NCBI GenBank assembly: GCA_963783945.1
Contig: CAWAPS010000032.1
Location: 806,001-870,000, forward strand
Length of the DNA: 64,000 nt
Direction: 5' to 3'
Source: CAWAPS01 sp963783945
Lineage (GTDB): Bacteria > Actinomycetota > Acidimicrobiia > Acidimicrobiales > Palsa-688
The notes below the pieces were generated by a model. The model was not told where the DNA came from and did not search any database. It saw nothing but the letters and a program-made list of their open reading frames with translations. Shown here piece by piece: positions 45,118 to 52,994 of the stretch. A program made the translations under genes and the position numbers. Each line of letters starts with the position of its first letter. Position 1 is the first letter of the stretch.

Positions 45118-46584
45118 CTAGGCTGAGCTGGCTGCCCCGCCCCCGCGAACGGCCGCCAGCGCGGCCTGCAGGCGATGACGCTGCGCCGCCAGAGTGCTCA
45201 CGCTGGCGGTGAAAGAGGCCCACGGTTCCTTGGCCGGGTCGATCCGGGCGGCCAGCTCGGCGGGCAACGAGCCGGCCGGGGCCTCAGATCCTCCGAGCAG
45301 CTGGACCGGCGCGACCGATGGGCCGGTCGACTGTCGGTAGAACTGCAGGGACGCCACGTCGAGGTTGTCGTCGACCAGCACCACCACGCCGCCCTGGGCC
45401 GGATCGGGGGTGGCAGTGTCGACCACCCACCCCCCGGTGTTGAGGATGTTGACCGCGGCGGGGAAGCCGGTCAGCGTCCACCGGTCCACAAAGGGCTTGT
45501 GGGTGTGGCCGTAGACGAAGCTCACGTCTCCGGTCATCTCCCCGAGCTCCTCTTTCACCTGGGCGCAGACCGGTCCCTCGAGGTACGTCCGCAAGCCCGC
45601 CTTTCCCCTCGGGGTGAGGGTGACACCCGGCGTGCCCCGTTCGCTCCGAGCGACCCGGTTGGCCTCGTGCCTGAAAATGGCGTTGACGATCCGGGCCTCG
45701 AGCGGATGCGCGAAAGCCGGTCCCTTGCCTTTGGCCAGGAGCCCAGCGGTGAGGTTCGCGACCAGAGCGTCGAGCGCCTCCACACTGGACAGGTCGGCGT
45801 ACACGAACCCGAGATCGAAGCCCACCTGCCCGGACCGGCCCAATGTGCCCCACAAAAAGTCGATCCACGCGAAGTTCTCGGCCTCCCACAACCTGATGTC
45901 ATCGAACCTCCCTGCCCGCTGATTGGGAAACAGGATGTCCTTCAGCTGGGACATCAGGGTGTATATCGACTCGGTGAAATGACCATGGCTGATCACGACG
46001 GTCCGGTCGATGCCGGTCCGCTGCAAAGCCATGTTGGGGTAAGCGACGCGCACCTCGGCTCCGGCGGCCGGGACCTCCCGATGCAAGAGGGCGTTCATCC
46101 ACCTCGACGGGACGTGGGGTAACTGGTCGTCCGGCCGCAAGCCGGTTACATGTAGCGGATCTCCCAACGGCTCGAGGCTGCTGCAACCGATGAGGTACTC
46201 CACGTACTGGGACTCGCGTGACACCTCCCACATGTGGTGGTCGTGGTTGCCGGGCAGGTAGTACACGACCGGCGCGAACAGCGGCCGGGGAGGACCGAAT
46301 GCCAGCCGGGCGAAGTGGCAGAAAACGGTGGCCGATTCGGCATCGGGCGACAGCGCCAAATCCAGGACGTCCCCGGCCAGGACGAGCGTCGGGGGGATGG
46401 CCTGGCCCTCGGTGAGATGACCCAGGCAGGTGAGCAGACCTTCGAGGGCGGGGCTGGCCGCCGGCCGATCGGTGGTGAAGCCGGTGCTGCCCGGTGTGGC
46501 CGCGGTCTCGGTCAGCGAGGTCATCAAGCTGTTCTCGGCTCCGAAGTGGAGATCGGACATGATCACGAATCGGATGTCAGCCAT
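45118..46584 (-). CDS. Calcineurin-like metallophosphoesterase
   Basis: The start is ATG 46584, behind GGGGGAAGG; this gives 488 residues beginning ADIRFVIMSDLHFGAENSLM. All metal motifs are present in order: SDLHFG (D-x-H), LVLAGDVLDLAL (GD), YYLPGNHDHHMW (GNHD) and SFVYGHTHKPF (GHTH). The enzyme binds two metals and cleaves phosphate esters; the substrate may be a lipid phosphate, nucleotide or small phosphodiester. The start overlaps the stop of the upstream gene by eight bases. It is the last gene of the minus-strand lipid/GMC operon, so a lipid-phosphate substrate is an attractive but unproven idea. Confidence 0.88.
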   Translation of the reverse strand: MADIRFVIMSDLHFGAENSLMTSLTETAATPGSTGFTTDRPAASPALEGLLTCLGHLTEGQAIPPTLVLAGDVLDLALSPDAESATVFCHFARLAFGPPRPLFAPVVYYLPGNHDHHMWEVSRESQYVEYLIGCSSLEPLGDPLHVTGLRPDDQLPHVPSRWMNALLHREVPAAGAEVRVAYPNMALQRTGIDRTVVISHGHFTESIYTLMSQLKDILFPNQRAGRFDDIRLWEAENFAWIDFLWGTLGRSGQVGFDLGFVYADLSSVEALDALVANLTAGLLAKGKGPAFAHPLEARIVNAIFRHEANRVARSERGTPGVTLTPRGKAGLRTYLEGPVCAQVKEELGEMTGDVSFVYGHTHKPFVDRWTLTGFPAAVNILNTGGWVVDTATPDPAQGGVVVLVDDNLDVASLQFYRQSTGPSVAPVQLLGGSEAPAGSLPAELAARIDPAKEPWASFTASVSTLAAQRHRLQAALAAVRGGGAASSA

Positions 46585-47212
46585 GTCGGACCTTCCCCCG
46601 GAGCGGATTGAACACCTGCCATAGCTCCGACATGAACAACGTGCCGAAGTCGTCGAGAGCTCGAACCCGTCCAGACCACGTCGGCCCGTGGACCCTGAAC
46701 GTGGTGAGCTGAACGGCGAAGTCGAGGGGCCGGATGTGGAGTATCCCCGACCCGACGATCCCATCGCTCACTCTTTCCCCACCGTCGGAGACAGGAATGT
46801 GGCCACTGAGGATGCGCGTGTACAGCGTCGACGTCTCCGGCCAGACCCGGGTGATAGGACCGGGATTGACGTTCTTGAAGCCGGCGAGGGTCAAGGGGCG
46901 ACCGGTCGCGTCGGCGAAATACAGACGGTAGAGCATGTGCCTGACGGCACCGCCTTCGTCGACGAAGAGGTTGAAGGCGCCGTCCAGAACCGGCAATGTG
47001 CCTCCGAGGGACTCACACTTGACATACCCGGTCGGCACAGCCTCATGGCGCGGGTCGGCGATGAAGGCGCTCACGTCCGCCGTGCCGATAGTGAGGCGAA
47101 AGAGAATACCGTTGGCGTCCGGGCGTCCGGACCGGAACCCGGCCTCATAGTTGTCCTCGCCGAACGAAAACGCCCCGATCATCCGTTCAGTGAATTGGAG
47201 GGAGTAGGTCAC
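46577..47212 (-). CDS. GMC-oxidoreductase-associated domain protein, unknown function
   Basis: The start is GTG 47212, which overlaps the stop of the GMC gene (GTGA, 47209-47212); a longer reading to 47536 overlaps the GMC gene and looks like a shadow. The 211-residue product begins TYSLQFTERMIGAFSFGED and contains FRLTIGTADVSAFIADPRHE, AFNLFVDEGGAVRHMLYRLY, TLAGFKNVNPGPITRVWPET and TTFRVHGPTWSGR. I recall this same block as a domain fused behind the GMC domain in very large cholesterol-oxidase-like actinobacterial proteins; here it is a separate gene. No catalytic motif is evident, and it may help bind a hydrophobic substrate. Confidence 0.75.
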   Translation of the reverse strand: MTYSLQFTERMIGAFSFGEDNYEAGFRSGRPDANGILFRLTIGTADVSAFIADPRHEAVPTGYVKCESLGGTLPVLDGAFNLFVDEGGAVRHMLYRLYFADATGRPLTLAGFKNVNPGPITRVWPETSTLYTRILSGHIPVSDGGERVSDGIVGSGILHIRPLDFAVQLTTFRVHGPTWSGRVRALDDFGTLFMSELWQVFNPLRGKVRHG

Positions 47213-48885
47213 AGGTGATCCTTCGAAATGATGTGGGCCGCGGCCCGTTCTGCGAACGCGGCGATGGTGAGCGACGGATTCGGTCCCACCGGGCCTGGCA
47301 TGACCGACCCGTCCACGACGTGTAGACCCGGATACGAAAACGACTCGCCCCATCCGTCGACCACGCCTTCCTCGACCCTCGCGCCCATCGGCACACCGCC
47401 CAGGGGGTGGACCGTGATGACCCGCTTGAACAGCCACAGAGGAGTGTTGGCCAGCACCGCCCCCATGGCCTTCGCGATCTCGCGCAGGGTGGCTTCGGCC
47501 CGGTCGAAGTAGATGGAGGATCCCCCGGTGTTCCAATCGAGGTCGAGATCGCCCTGACGCAGGCGCATCACCCCGTTCGGGACGTCACGACCCATGGTGA
47601 GCATGGGCACCAGCGTCGACGACTCGACACCGCCGCCGAGCAGCTTGGACAAGTCCCCGCTCAGATTAGATCTGGGCCGGCCGCGGAGGTGTGAGAACAG
47701 ACGGCGGGCGGCAAAGGCTCCGAGACGCGCCGCCGCGCTCGGCATGTCGGAGGTTTCCACGATCCAGTCCAGAAACGAGGGATTCCCGCCGTCTTCGACG
47801 TAGAAACCCCGGCCTACCGGGCCGTGGCCGTCCAGGGTGTCGGGTAACCGGATGGCGCTGGTGATCACGGGACCGAACTCCGGGTCGAACGGACGCGGGA
47901 CCTGGGCCCCGGCGAATTCCTGCCGGCCGTGGCGAAAGAAAGTGAGCAGATCGCCGTTGCCCGAGAATCTGGTGCCGAGGGCCGGTCCGAGAGCGGGGAA
48001 GGCCGCCCGGTTGCGCAGGAGCAGGTACGTGGACCCGAAGGTCCCTGCCCCGAGGACCAACCGCCCGGCCGTGACCTGCACAGTTTCGGGCATGGCCAGG
48101 GGAGCACCGGGGTCATGACGGAGATAGCCGATTCTGAAGCCCCCACCCCCCAGCGGCTCGATCTGGCGGACCTCGCTGAGGGGGCGGATCTCGGCCCCGG
48201 CGTCCACGGCCCGGGAAAGATATGTGAGGTCGACGGTGTTCTTGGCTCCCTCGTTGCATCCCACGTCGCACTCGCCGCACAACGTGCAGGTCCGCCGGGG
48301 CACTCCGTGCAGGTTGGGTTTCTCCTCTACGAGGGGCAGGCCGGGCTCAGGAGCCTGGCCGGGGTTGGCGAAGCTGACCGCCAGCGGTGGCAGCTGCCAG
48401 TCGAGGCCGAGCGCGGAGGCCGCCTCCTGGGTCGCCCTGGTCTTTGCTGTCTCTGAGTAGGGGGCGACGTCGAAGGGGTAGCGGGCCGCGCCAAGCATCC
48501 GCTCGGCCTTCTCGTAGTGCGGCTCCAGGTCGGAATAGGAGACCGGCCACGGCCGGGGCGGCGACCCGGGGTCGTCGTCTACGAACCATGCTGGATCCTT
48601 GCGCAGCAAAACGTTGGCGTAGATGAGGGAGCCCCCTCCGAGCCCGCTCGACACCACCGACTCGATCCCGCTGAACGCCCACACGTCGAACAGTCCGAAC
48701 AGACCGGCGGGAGGGTGCCACACGTTGCGCGAGAAGTCGCGCGGGCTGCGGACAAACGAGCCCGGCGGGTAGCTGCGCCCCCGCTCCAGCACGAGCACCG
48801 ACCGGCCGGCCTGGGCCAAGCGGCAAGCCACAGCGGAGGCCCCGAAACCGGACCCGACCACGACAACGTCGACGTGCTGTTCCAC
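47209..48885 (-). CDS. GMC-family FAD oxidoreductase, cholesterol-oxidase-like
   Basis: The start is GTG 48885 because GAGGAGGAG lies just upstream, and the protein then begins EQHVDVVVVGSGFGASAVAC with the FAD-binding glycines. A longer frame upstream overlaps the patatin gene. The product is 558 residues. It has SSGLGGGSLIYANVL, the cysteine-rich CTLCGECDVGCNEGAKNT, LVLGAGTFGSTYLLLRNR, and the C-terminal HPLGGVPMG with GLHVVDGSVMPGPVGPNPSL. This matches GMC oxidoreductases of the sterol-oxidase branch. It would oxidise an alcohol on a hydrophobic molecule with oxygen or another acceptor. It sits five genes into an operon with lipid hydrolases. Confidence 0.92.
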   Translation of the reverse strand: MEQHVDVVVVGSGFGASAVACRLAQAGRSVLVLERGRSYPPGSFVRSPRDFSRNVWHPPAGLFGLFDVWAFSGIESVVSSGLGGGSLIYANVLLRKDPAWFVDDDPGSPPRPWPVSYSDLEPHYEKAERMLGAARYPFDVAPYSETAKTRATQEAASALGLDWQLPPLAVSFANPGQAPEPGLPLVEEKPNLHGVPRRTCTLCGECDVGCNEGAKNTVDLTYLSRAVDAGAEIRPLSEVRQIEPLGGGGFRIGYLRHDPGAPLAMPETVQVTAGRLVLGAGTFGSTYLLLRNRAAFPALGPALGTRFSGNGDLLTFFRHGRQEFAGAQVPRPFDPEFGPVITSAIRLPDTLDGHGPVGRGFYVEDGGNPSFLDWIVETSDMPSAAARLGAFAARRLFSHLRGRPRSNLSGDLSKLLGGGVESSTLVPMLTMGRDVPNGVMRLRQGDLDLDWNTGGSSIYFDRAEATLREIAKAMGAVLANTPLWLFKRVITVHPLGGVPMGARVEEGVVDGWGESFSYPGLHVVDGSVMPGPVGPNPSLTIAAFAERAAAHIISKDHL

Positions 48886-48893
48886 TCTCCTCC

Positions 48894-50327
48894 TCAGGTG
48901 ACCTGGGCCCGGCGGGCCCGCCCAGCGCGAAGCACGTCCCGAGCCAAAGCCACCCGAGCCCGGGTGGCGGCCGCCGTCGAGTGCTGGTCCGTGGCGTGCA
49001 AGCCCGCCAGGGCCCGGCCCAGCTGGCGCCAGCCCAATGACACCGCTCCGGCGCCCGTGATCGGGCCACCAGCCGCCCCGCCCCGCAAAGTGGCGGCGAG
49101 CGTCCCCTCGCCGGCCGGCTCGAGCGTCAGCGTTCGACGCTGGTTGTCTTCTCGCCAACCGACCTCGATCCACAATCCACCGCCGTCAACGAAGCGGGCC
49201 GTTCCCTGCTCGATCAGGACGTGAGGCCCGTGCTGGGGCAGAGTGACGTCGCCGGCCACGGCCATCTGTCCTGTGCCAGGACTCCGAGATTGGAGCTGGA
49301 TGCGGACAGAAACGGCCGTGCCACGGCTGCGGCCCTCCGAGATTCCACGGTTCGGTGTGCTCTCACCCAGGGCGAACGGGCCGTCGAGGGCGAGCCGCAC
49401 CGCGGCTCCAGGCGTAGCCTCGGTCATACGGGTGGGGACCCCCTGCCACGGGACGCGGTAGGGCTTGGGGTCGTCGAGATACCGGCAAGCGTCCTGGTAA
49501 CCCAAACCGATGAGAGTGGCGGCGTCGATGCGGCCGAGGAAGTAGTCGGGATCGAGCGGAATCGGGTGTCGAGGCATTATGACGTGGAGACGCACGTCTC
49601 GATCCGGGAAGCGGGCCGATACGAAATCCAGGTCCCGCAGAAGCGAGCCGTTGGCGGCCATCTCGATCATGTGGACGTACTGGCGAAACGACCCGTTGTG
49701 ATAGTCCGGCGTGTTGGCGATGCACCACACCAGCCAGATCTCGTCGCTCCCCCGCCGTACCGCCTCGGCCACGTTGCTGTCACGGATCCAGACGGAGTCG
49801 GTATAGGCGACACCGCGGCGGATGACCGCTGGCATCAGCACCGGCAACGAGACGGCCGCCACCAGCAGGTCCATATCGATTTGAGCGTGCTCGAATACCT
49901 CCGCGGTCTTGTCGGCGAAGTTGCAGACGTTGTAGGTGCCCGAGATTCCGGCCGACCGGCGGATCAGGTCGGGATCGACGCCGAGGTGAGGGAACACCTT
50001 TTCCCGAATACCTCGCCCACTGCCGAGCCCGGGCCAATGCCGCGTTCGCACGTATCCGGCGATGGGAAGGGCGGAGGAGAACTGATGAGGGTCGAGAGTC
50101 CGCCACCGTTCGCACATCTCGGCGCTGCTCTGTCCGGCCAGAAGCATCGACAGATTCATGGTGCCACCGGACGCCCCGTCGCAGTGGTGAAAACGGAGTC
50201 CGGCCTGCTCGAGGGCGGCCAGCACACCTGCCTGATAGGCGACGCGCATGCCGCCCCCCGCCAGCACCAGCGAACGCCGGTAAGCATCCTGGTCGTCGCC
50301 GATCGGCGCGAACGGCGACTGGGTCAA
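48894..50327 (-). CDS. Patatin-like phospholipase family protein
   Basis: The 477-residue protein has the patatin core: the oxyanion loop SLVLAGGGMRVAYQAGVLAA, the nucleophile elbow HCDGASGGTMNLSML (Gly-Ala-Ser-Gly-Gly instead of the usual Gly-Thr-Ser-Ala-Gly), and AYTDSVWIRDSNVAEAVR, where Asp is followed by Ser instead of the DGG/DGA motif. The last 170 residues are an extra beta-rich domain (ALDGPFALGESTPNRG, VAGDVTLPQHGPHVLIEQG). Patatins cleave acyl chains from lipids. Its ATG overlaps the stop of the upstream ADC-like gene by four bases, and the GMC gene starts eight bases after its own stop. Confidence 0.88.
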   Translation of the reverse strand: MTQSPFAPIGDDQDAYRRSLVLAGGGMRVAYQAGVLAALEQAGLRFHHCDGASGGTMNLSMLLAGQSSAEMCERWRTLDPHQFSSALPIAGYVRTRHWPGLGSGRGIREKVFPHLGVDPDLIRRSAGISGTYNVCNFADKTAEVFEHAQIDMDLLVAAVSLPVLMPAVIRRGVAYTDSVWIRDSNVAEAVRRGSDEIWLVWCIANTPDYHNGSFRQYVHMIEMAANGSLLRDLDFVSARFPDRDVRLHVIMPRHPIPLDPDYFLGRIDAATLIGLGYQDACRYLDDPKPYRVPWQGVPTRMTEATPGAAVRLALDGPFALGESTPNRGISEGRSRGTAVSVRIQLQSRSPGTGQMAVAGDVTLPQHGPHVLIEQGTARFVDGGGLWIEVGWREDNQRRTLTLEPAGEGTLAATLRGGAAGGPITGAGAVSLGWRQLGRALAGLHATDQHSTAAATRARVALARDVLRAGRARRAQVT

Positions 50328-51256
50328 GAGTCGCCTGACCCGTTGCCTGACACGCCTCCCAGATGTGATGGCTCATCTTGCGCCAGCCGGTCATCGCAGG
50401 AGGGAGGCGACAGCCACTTCTGGGACAATCCGAGGTTTACTACGCTCTCGAGTCCTTCGGGCTCGCGGGTAGGCGGGTCGTCGACGGCGAGGAACCAACC
50501 TTCGAGATGGTCGTCGAGGACGCCGGCCGACGACGGAAAATACGCAGTCATCAGAGGTTGAGGCCGGATGTCAAGGCCTTTGAGGGGAGCAGTCCGGGCG
50601 CTGTCGCCGATAATCAGCTCGGCGGCTCCCTTGCGAAGGATGGTAAAGCCGATATTCCCGTGGAAGTAGATGGACGACTTGAACAGCATCCCACGGAACT
50701 GGCAATAGTTGGCCGAACCCATTCTCAGGGGCATACCGGTCCAGCGCGGCTTACGTATGGTGATGCGCATCGCCAGCTGACCGTCGAGGTCATACTGGCT
50801 GGAGACCGAGCGCGAGTCGATGCGGAAGTCAAGGTTGGCCTGGTGCTTGGGCATGCCCCAGATACCCTTGCCACCTTTTACCGAGATCTCGGTGCTGACC
50901 GGTAGGTCGTAGACGTACTGGCCCATCCTGAAAAGCTTCTGGAACACCAGGGGCAGGAGCGGCGGCGCCGGCCTCACCCCGTGGGTGACTCCGATGGCGA
51001 TGCTGAACTCGATGTACTTGCCGATATTGGTGGAGGTGTAGTCGATGACCGTGATCATCAGGACGCCTCGCCCACCCGGAAGGCGCAGGGGGTGGAGCTC
51101 GCTTCCCGGGAGCAGGTCGGCCGCCCGGTCGGCGTCGATGCTGAAGACCGCCATCAGCGCCGGCGAATGGTGTGAAGCGACAGGCAACTCGAAAGGAATG
51201 CCGTCCACCAACGAATACCTGCCACTCTCTGCATCAATCCGTGCCGGCACGCCCAT
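50324..51256 (-). CDS. Acetoacetate decarboxylase-family protein
   Basis: The 310-residue protein has the ADC fold pattern: IPFELPVASHHSPALMAVFS near the start, IDYTSTNIGKYIEFSIAIGV, LPVSTEISVKGGKGIWGMPK (which places a Lys in the region of the Schiff-base lysine), and HQANLDFRIDSRSVSSQYDL. Family members decarboxylate beta-keto acids, but many enduracididine/ADC-like proteins do other imine chemistry. It is translationally coupled to the patatin gene. The N-terminal section has a short extension and the C-terminus a Gly/Ser-rich tail. Confidence 0.85.
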   Translation of the reverse strand: MGVPARIDAESGRYSLVDGIPFELPVASHHSPALMAVFSIDADRAADLLPGSELHPLRLPGGRGVLMITVIDYTSTNIGKYIEFSIAIGVTHGVRPAPPLLPLVFQKLFRMGQYVYDLPVSTEISVKGGKGIWGMPKHQANLDFRIDSRSVSSQYDLDGQLAMRITIRKPRWTGMPLRMGSANYCQFRGMLFKSSIYFHGNIGFTILRKGAAELIIGDSARTAPLKGLDIRPQPLMTAYFPSSAGVLDDHLEGWFLAVDDPPTREPEGLESVVNLGLSQKWLSPPSCDDRLAQDEPSHLGGVSGNGSGDS

Positions 51257-51282
51257 ATCTGTTGCCTCCTTAGCCGATATCG

Positions 51283-52320
51283 TCAGTTCCCTCGGAGGGC
51301 GTCGCGGATGATCGGAAAGACGTCCCGGGCGGCATCCTGGCCCATGAAAATATCCAGGTGACCGTAGTTCGGCAGCACATGCAAGGCATACCGACCTTGA
51401 CCTTTCGTGTCGAAGTAGTCGTAGGTGCGCTTCTGGCTCTCGGGCAGGAAGCAGCGGTTGTCCTCGCCGGCCAGTAGGACCACGTCGGCATCGGTCCGTG
51501 GTGCGTCCACCCCAAAGGCGGCAGGAAGCCCGCCGAGCCCGTCAACACTGACCAGGTGGCCGGCGCGGAGGCACGCTGCCATCTGGCCGAAGAAGGTGAG
51601 CGGGCAAGGTCCGAACTCGTGCTTGAGCCACTCATGGGTCGCCGGGTTGAGGAGCGCATGGGACCAGAGAGTCGGCTTTCCCACTCCGTAGGTGAAGCTG
51701 ACCATGCGGCAAACCAGGTTCGTGCACTCGTGGTGCATCAATCGCACCCACGCGACGATCGCCTCGGCGACCGCGTTCGGCGCCTCGATACCCCACTGCG
51801 GGTCGAGGTACTTGGTCAGCGCGTGCACGGGTCGGTGGAACCATTCGATCTTCCACCGAGCGGGTTCTGGCGTAACCGGATGCAACGAGACAGCATTGGA
51901 CACGATGGTCGTCACCTGTGGCAGCAACCCGGCCGCCGCCGCCATCATGAAGCTGGTCGACCCCTGACAGTGCACCACGGCCTTCAGGCGATCGGAGCCC
52001 GTCTGGGACAGGACGGTGCGAACCGCGGCCGGGTGATCCCACAAAGCGGCCCGGTCGAGAGTCCACTGGTTGGGGCGGACATCCATGCTTGCCCGCCAGT
52101 TCTCGAGCCAGACATCGAAGCCGTCGTCGAGCAGGACGTCCACCACGGTTGCGTCGATCGGGGCCCGGAAGATGTTGGCCCTCACGCCTGCTCCGTGCAC
52201 GAGGAGGACGGGTCCTCGGCGGGGAGCGACCGACGGGCGCAGGACGTGGACCAAATTGAGAGTCTGGCCGTCTCCGGTGGCGAACTCGACCACTACGTCA
52301 CTGTCTCCCGCACGGGTCAT
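51283..52320 (-). CDS. Alpha/beta-hydrolase, GMC-operon type
   Basis: The start is ATG 52320 (TRAGDSDVVVEFATGDGQTL), preceded by GAGGTGA; a longer frame to 52410 adds residues from the intergenic region. The 345-residue protein has the oxyanion loop VLLVHGAGVRANIFRAP, FDVWLENWRASMDV, and the nucleophile elbow KAVVHCQGSTSF, in which cysteine or the following residues replace the usual Gly-x-Ser-x-Gly. The acid and histidine are probably in VVLLAGEDNRCF and LPNYGHLDIF. This same hydrolase type is often fused to or next to GMC oxidoreductases in actinobacteria. It likely acts on lipid esters, though its nucleophile should be checked. Confidence 0.85.
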   Translation of the reverse strand: MTRAGDSDVVVEFATGDGQTLNLVHVLRPSVAPRRGPVLLVHGAGVRANIFRAPIDATVVDVLLDDGFDVWLENWRASMDVRPNQWTLDRAALWDHPAAVRTVLSQTGSDRLKAVVHCQGSTSFMMAAAAGLLPQVTTIVSNAVSLHPVTPEPARWKIEWFHRPVHALTKYLDPQWGIEAPNAVAEAIVAWVRLMHHECTNLVCRMVSFTYGVGKPTLWSHALLNPATHEWLKHEFGPCPLTFFGQMAACLRAGHLVSVDGLGGLPAAFGVDAPRTDADVVLLAGEDNRCFLPESQKRTYDYFDTKGQGRYALHVLPNYGHLDIFMGQDAARDVFPIIRDALRGN

Positions 52321-52370
52321 ATCGTCACCTCGTCTGCTCGCAACCCGGAATTCGCTGCCACCCTGGGACC

Positions 52371-52865
52371 TCAATCCGCATCGGCGGTCACGAAAGGACA
52401 GTGGCGGCACCCCTGGTCGCAGCAGTTGCCTCGCCGCCAGTGGGAAACCGCAGTCTGGACGAACAGTCCGGTGGCCGGGTCCGCGTAGCCGCCTTCGCCG
52501 TCTTCCACGGCGCGGTGGTGGGCGTCAATGACAGCTACATAATCTTGGCGAGCCGGGTCCAGGCGATGGCGGGCGGGAACGAAGCGCTCCGGGGGGAGCC
52601 GCCGGCCTCCGAGGCGGCGGGCGGTCGCCTCGTCACCGTTGGCCGGGGAGGGGTCGAGGGAGCGCAGAACCAGCCACCACGAGGCCAAGCCGTGCTGACA
52701 GGGGCTGGCCGGCCTGACCGGGCACTCGTCGGGGCAACGGCACCAGCCGACTTCCATCCAATCCGAGAGGGAGTCCGGATCAGGCGGGGCCCACCCGCTG
52801 TGCCGCTCAAACCAGGCGTGAGTGTTGCGGATGGCCGCCCTCGGACTGACACCCGCCTTCTCCAT
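52371..52865 (-). CDS. DUF5522-like cysteine-motif protein, first gene of the GMC operon
   Basis: The 164-residue protein is probably the promoter-proximal gene of this operon; its stop is 50 bases before the alpha/beta-hydrolase start. The C-terminus carries the DUF5522-like motif ATGLFVQTAVSHWRRGNCC followed by DQGCRHCPF (cysteines spaced C-C-x3-C-R-H-C), likely a metal or iron-sulfur site. The N-terminal half has HAWFERHSGWAPPDPDSLSD and a second cysteine group, VGWCRCPDECPVRPASPC. The function is unknown; the cysteines suggest metal binding or redox sensing. The opposite strand also has a long open frame, but the domain match decides for this strand. Confidence 0.75.
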   Translation of the reverse strand: MEKAGVSPRAAIRNTHAWFERHSGWAPPDPDSLSDWMEVGWCRCPDECPVRPASPCQHGLASWWLVLRSLDPSPANGDEATARRLGGRRLPPERFVPARHRLDPARQDYVAVIDAHHRAVEDGEGGYADPATGLFVQTAVSHWRRGNCCDQGCRHCPFVTADAD

Positions 52866-52994
52866 CCCGGGAGGCTAACTCCCGGGGCATCGCTCGGGTT
52901 CGAAATTCGCCTGGCGATCCCGAATACGGCGCGCGCCCCCAATATGGCGGGGGTGCCCCGGCGGGCAGGCCCGGCGCCGCTATTTTCTGCAGGG

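Noticed and set aside
49221..50561. Long plus-strand open frame opposite the patatin gene
   Set aside because: The minus strand encodes a full patatin and ADC-like protein with matching motifs and coupled starts; the plus reading has no recognisable domain.
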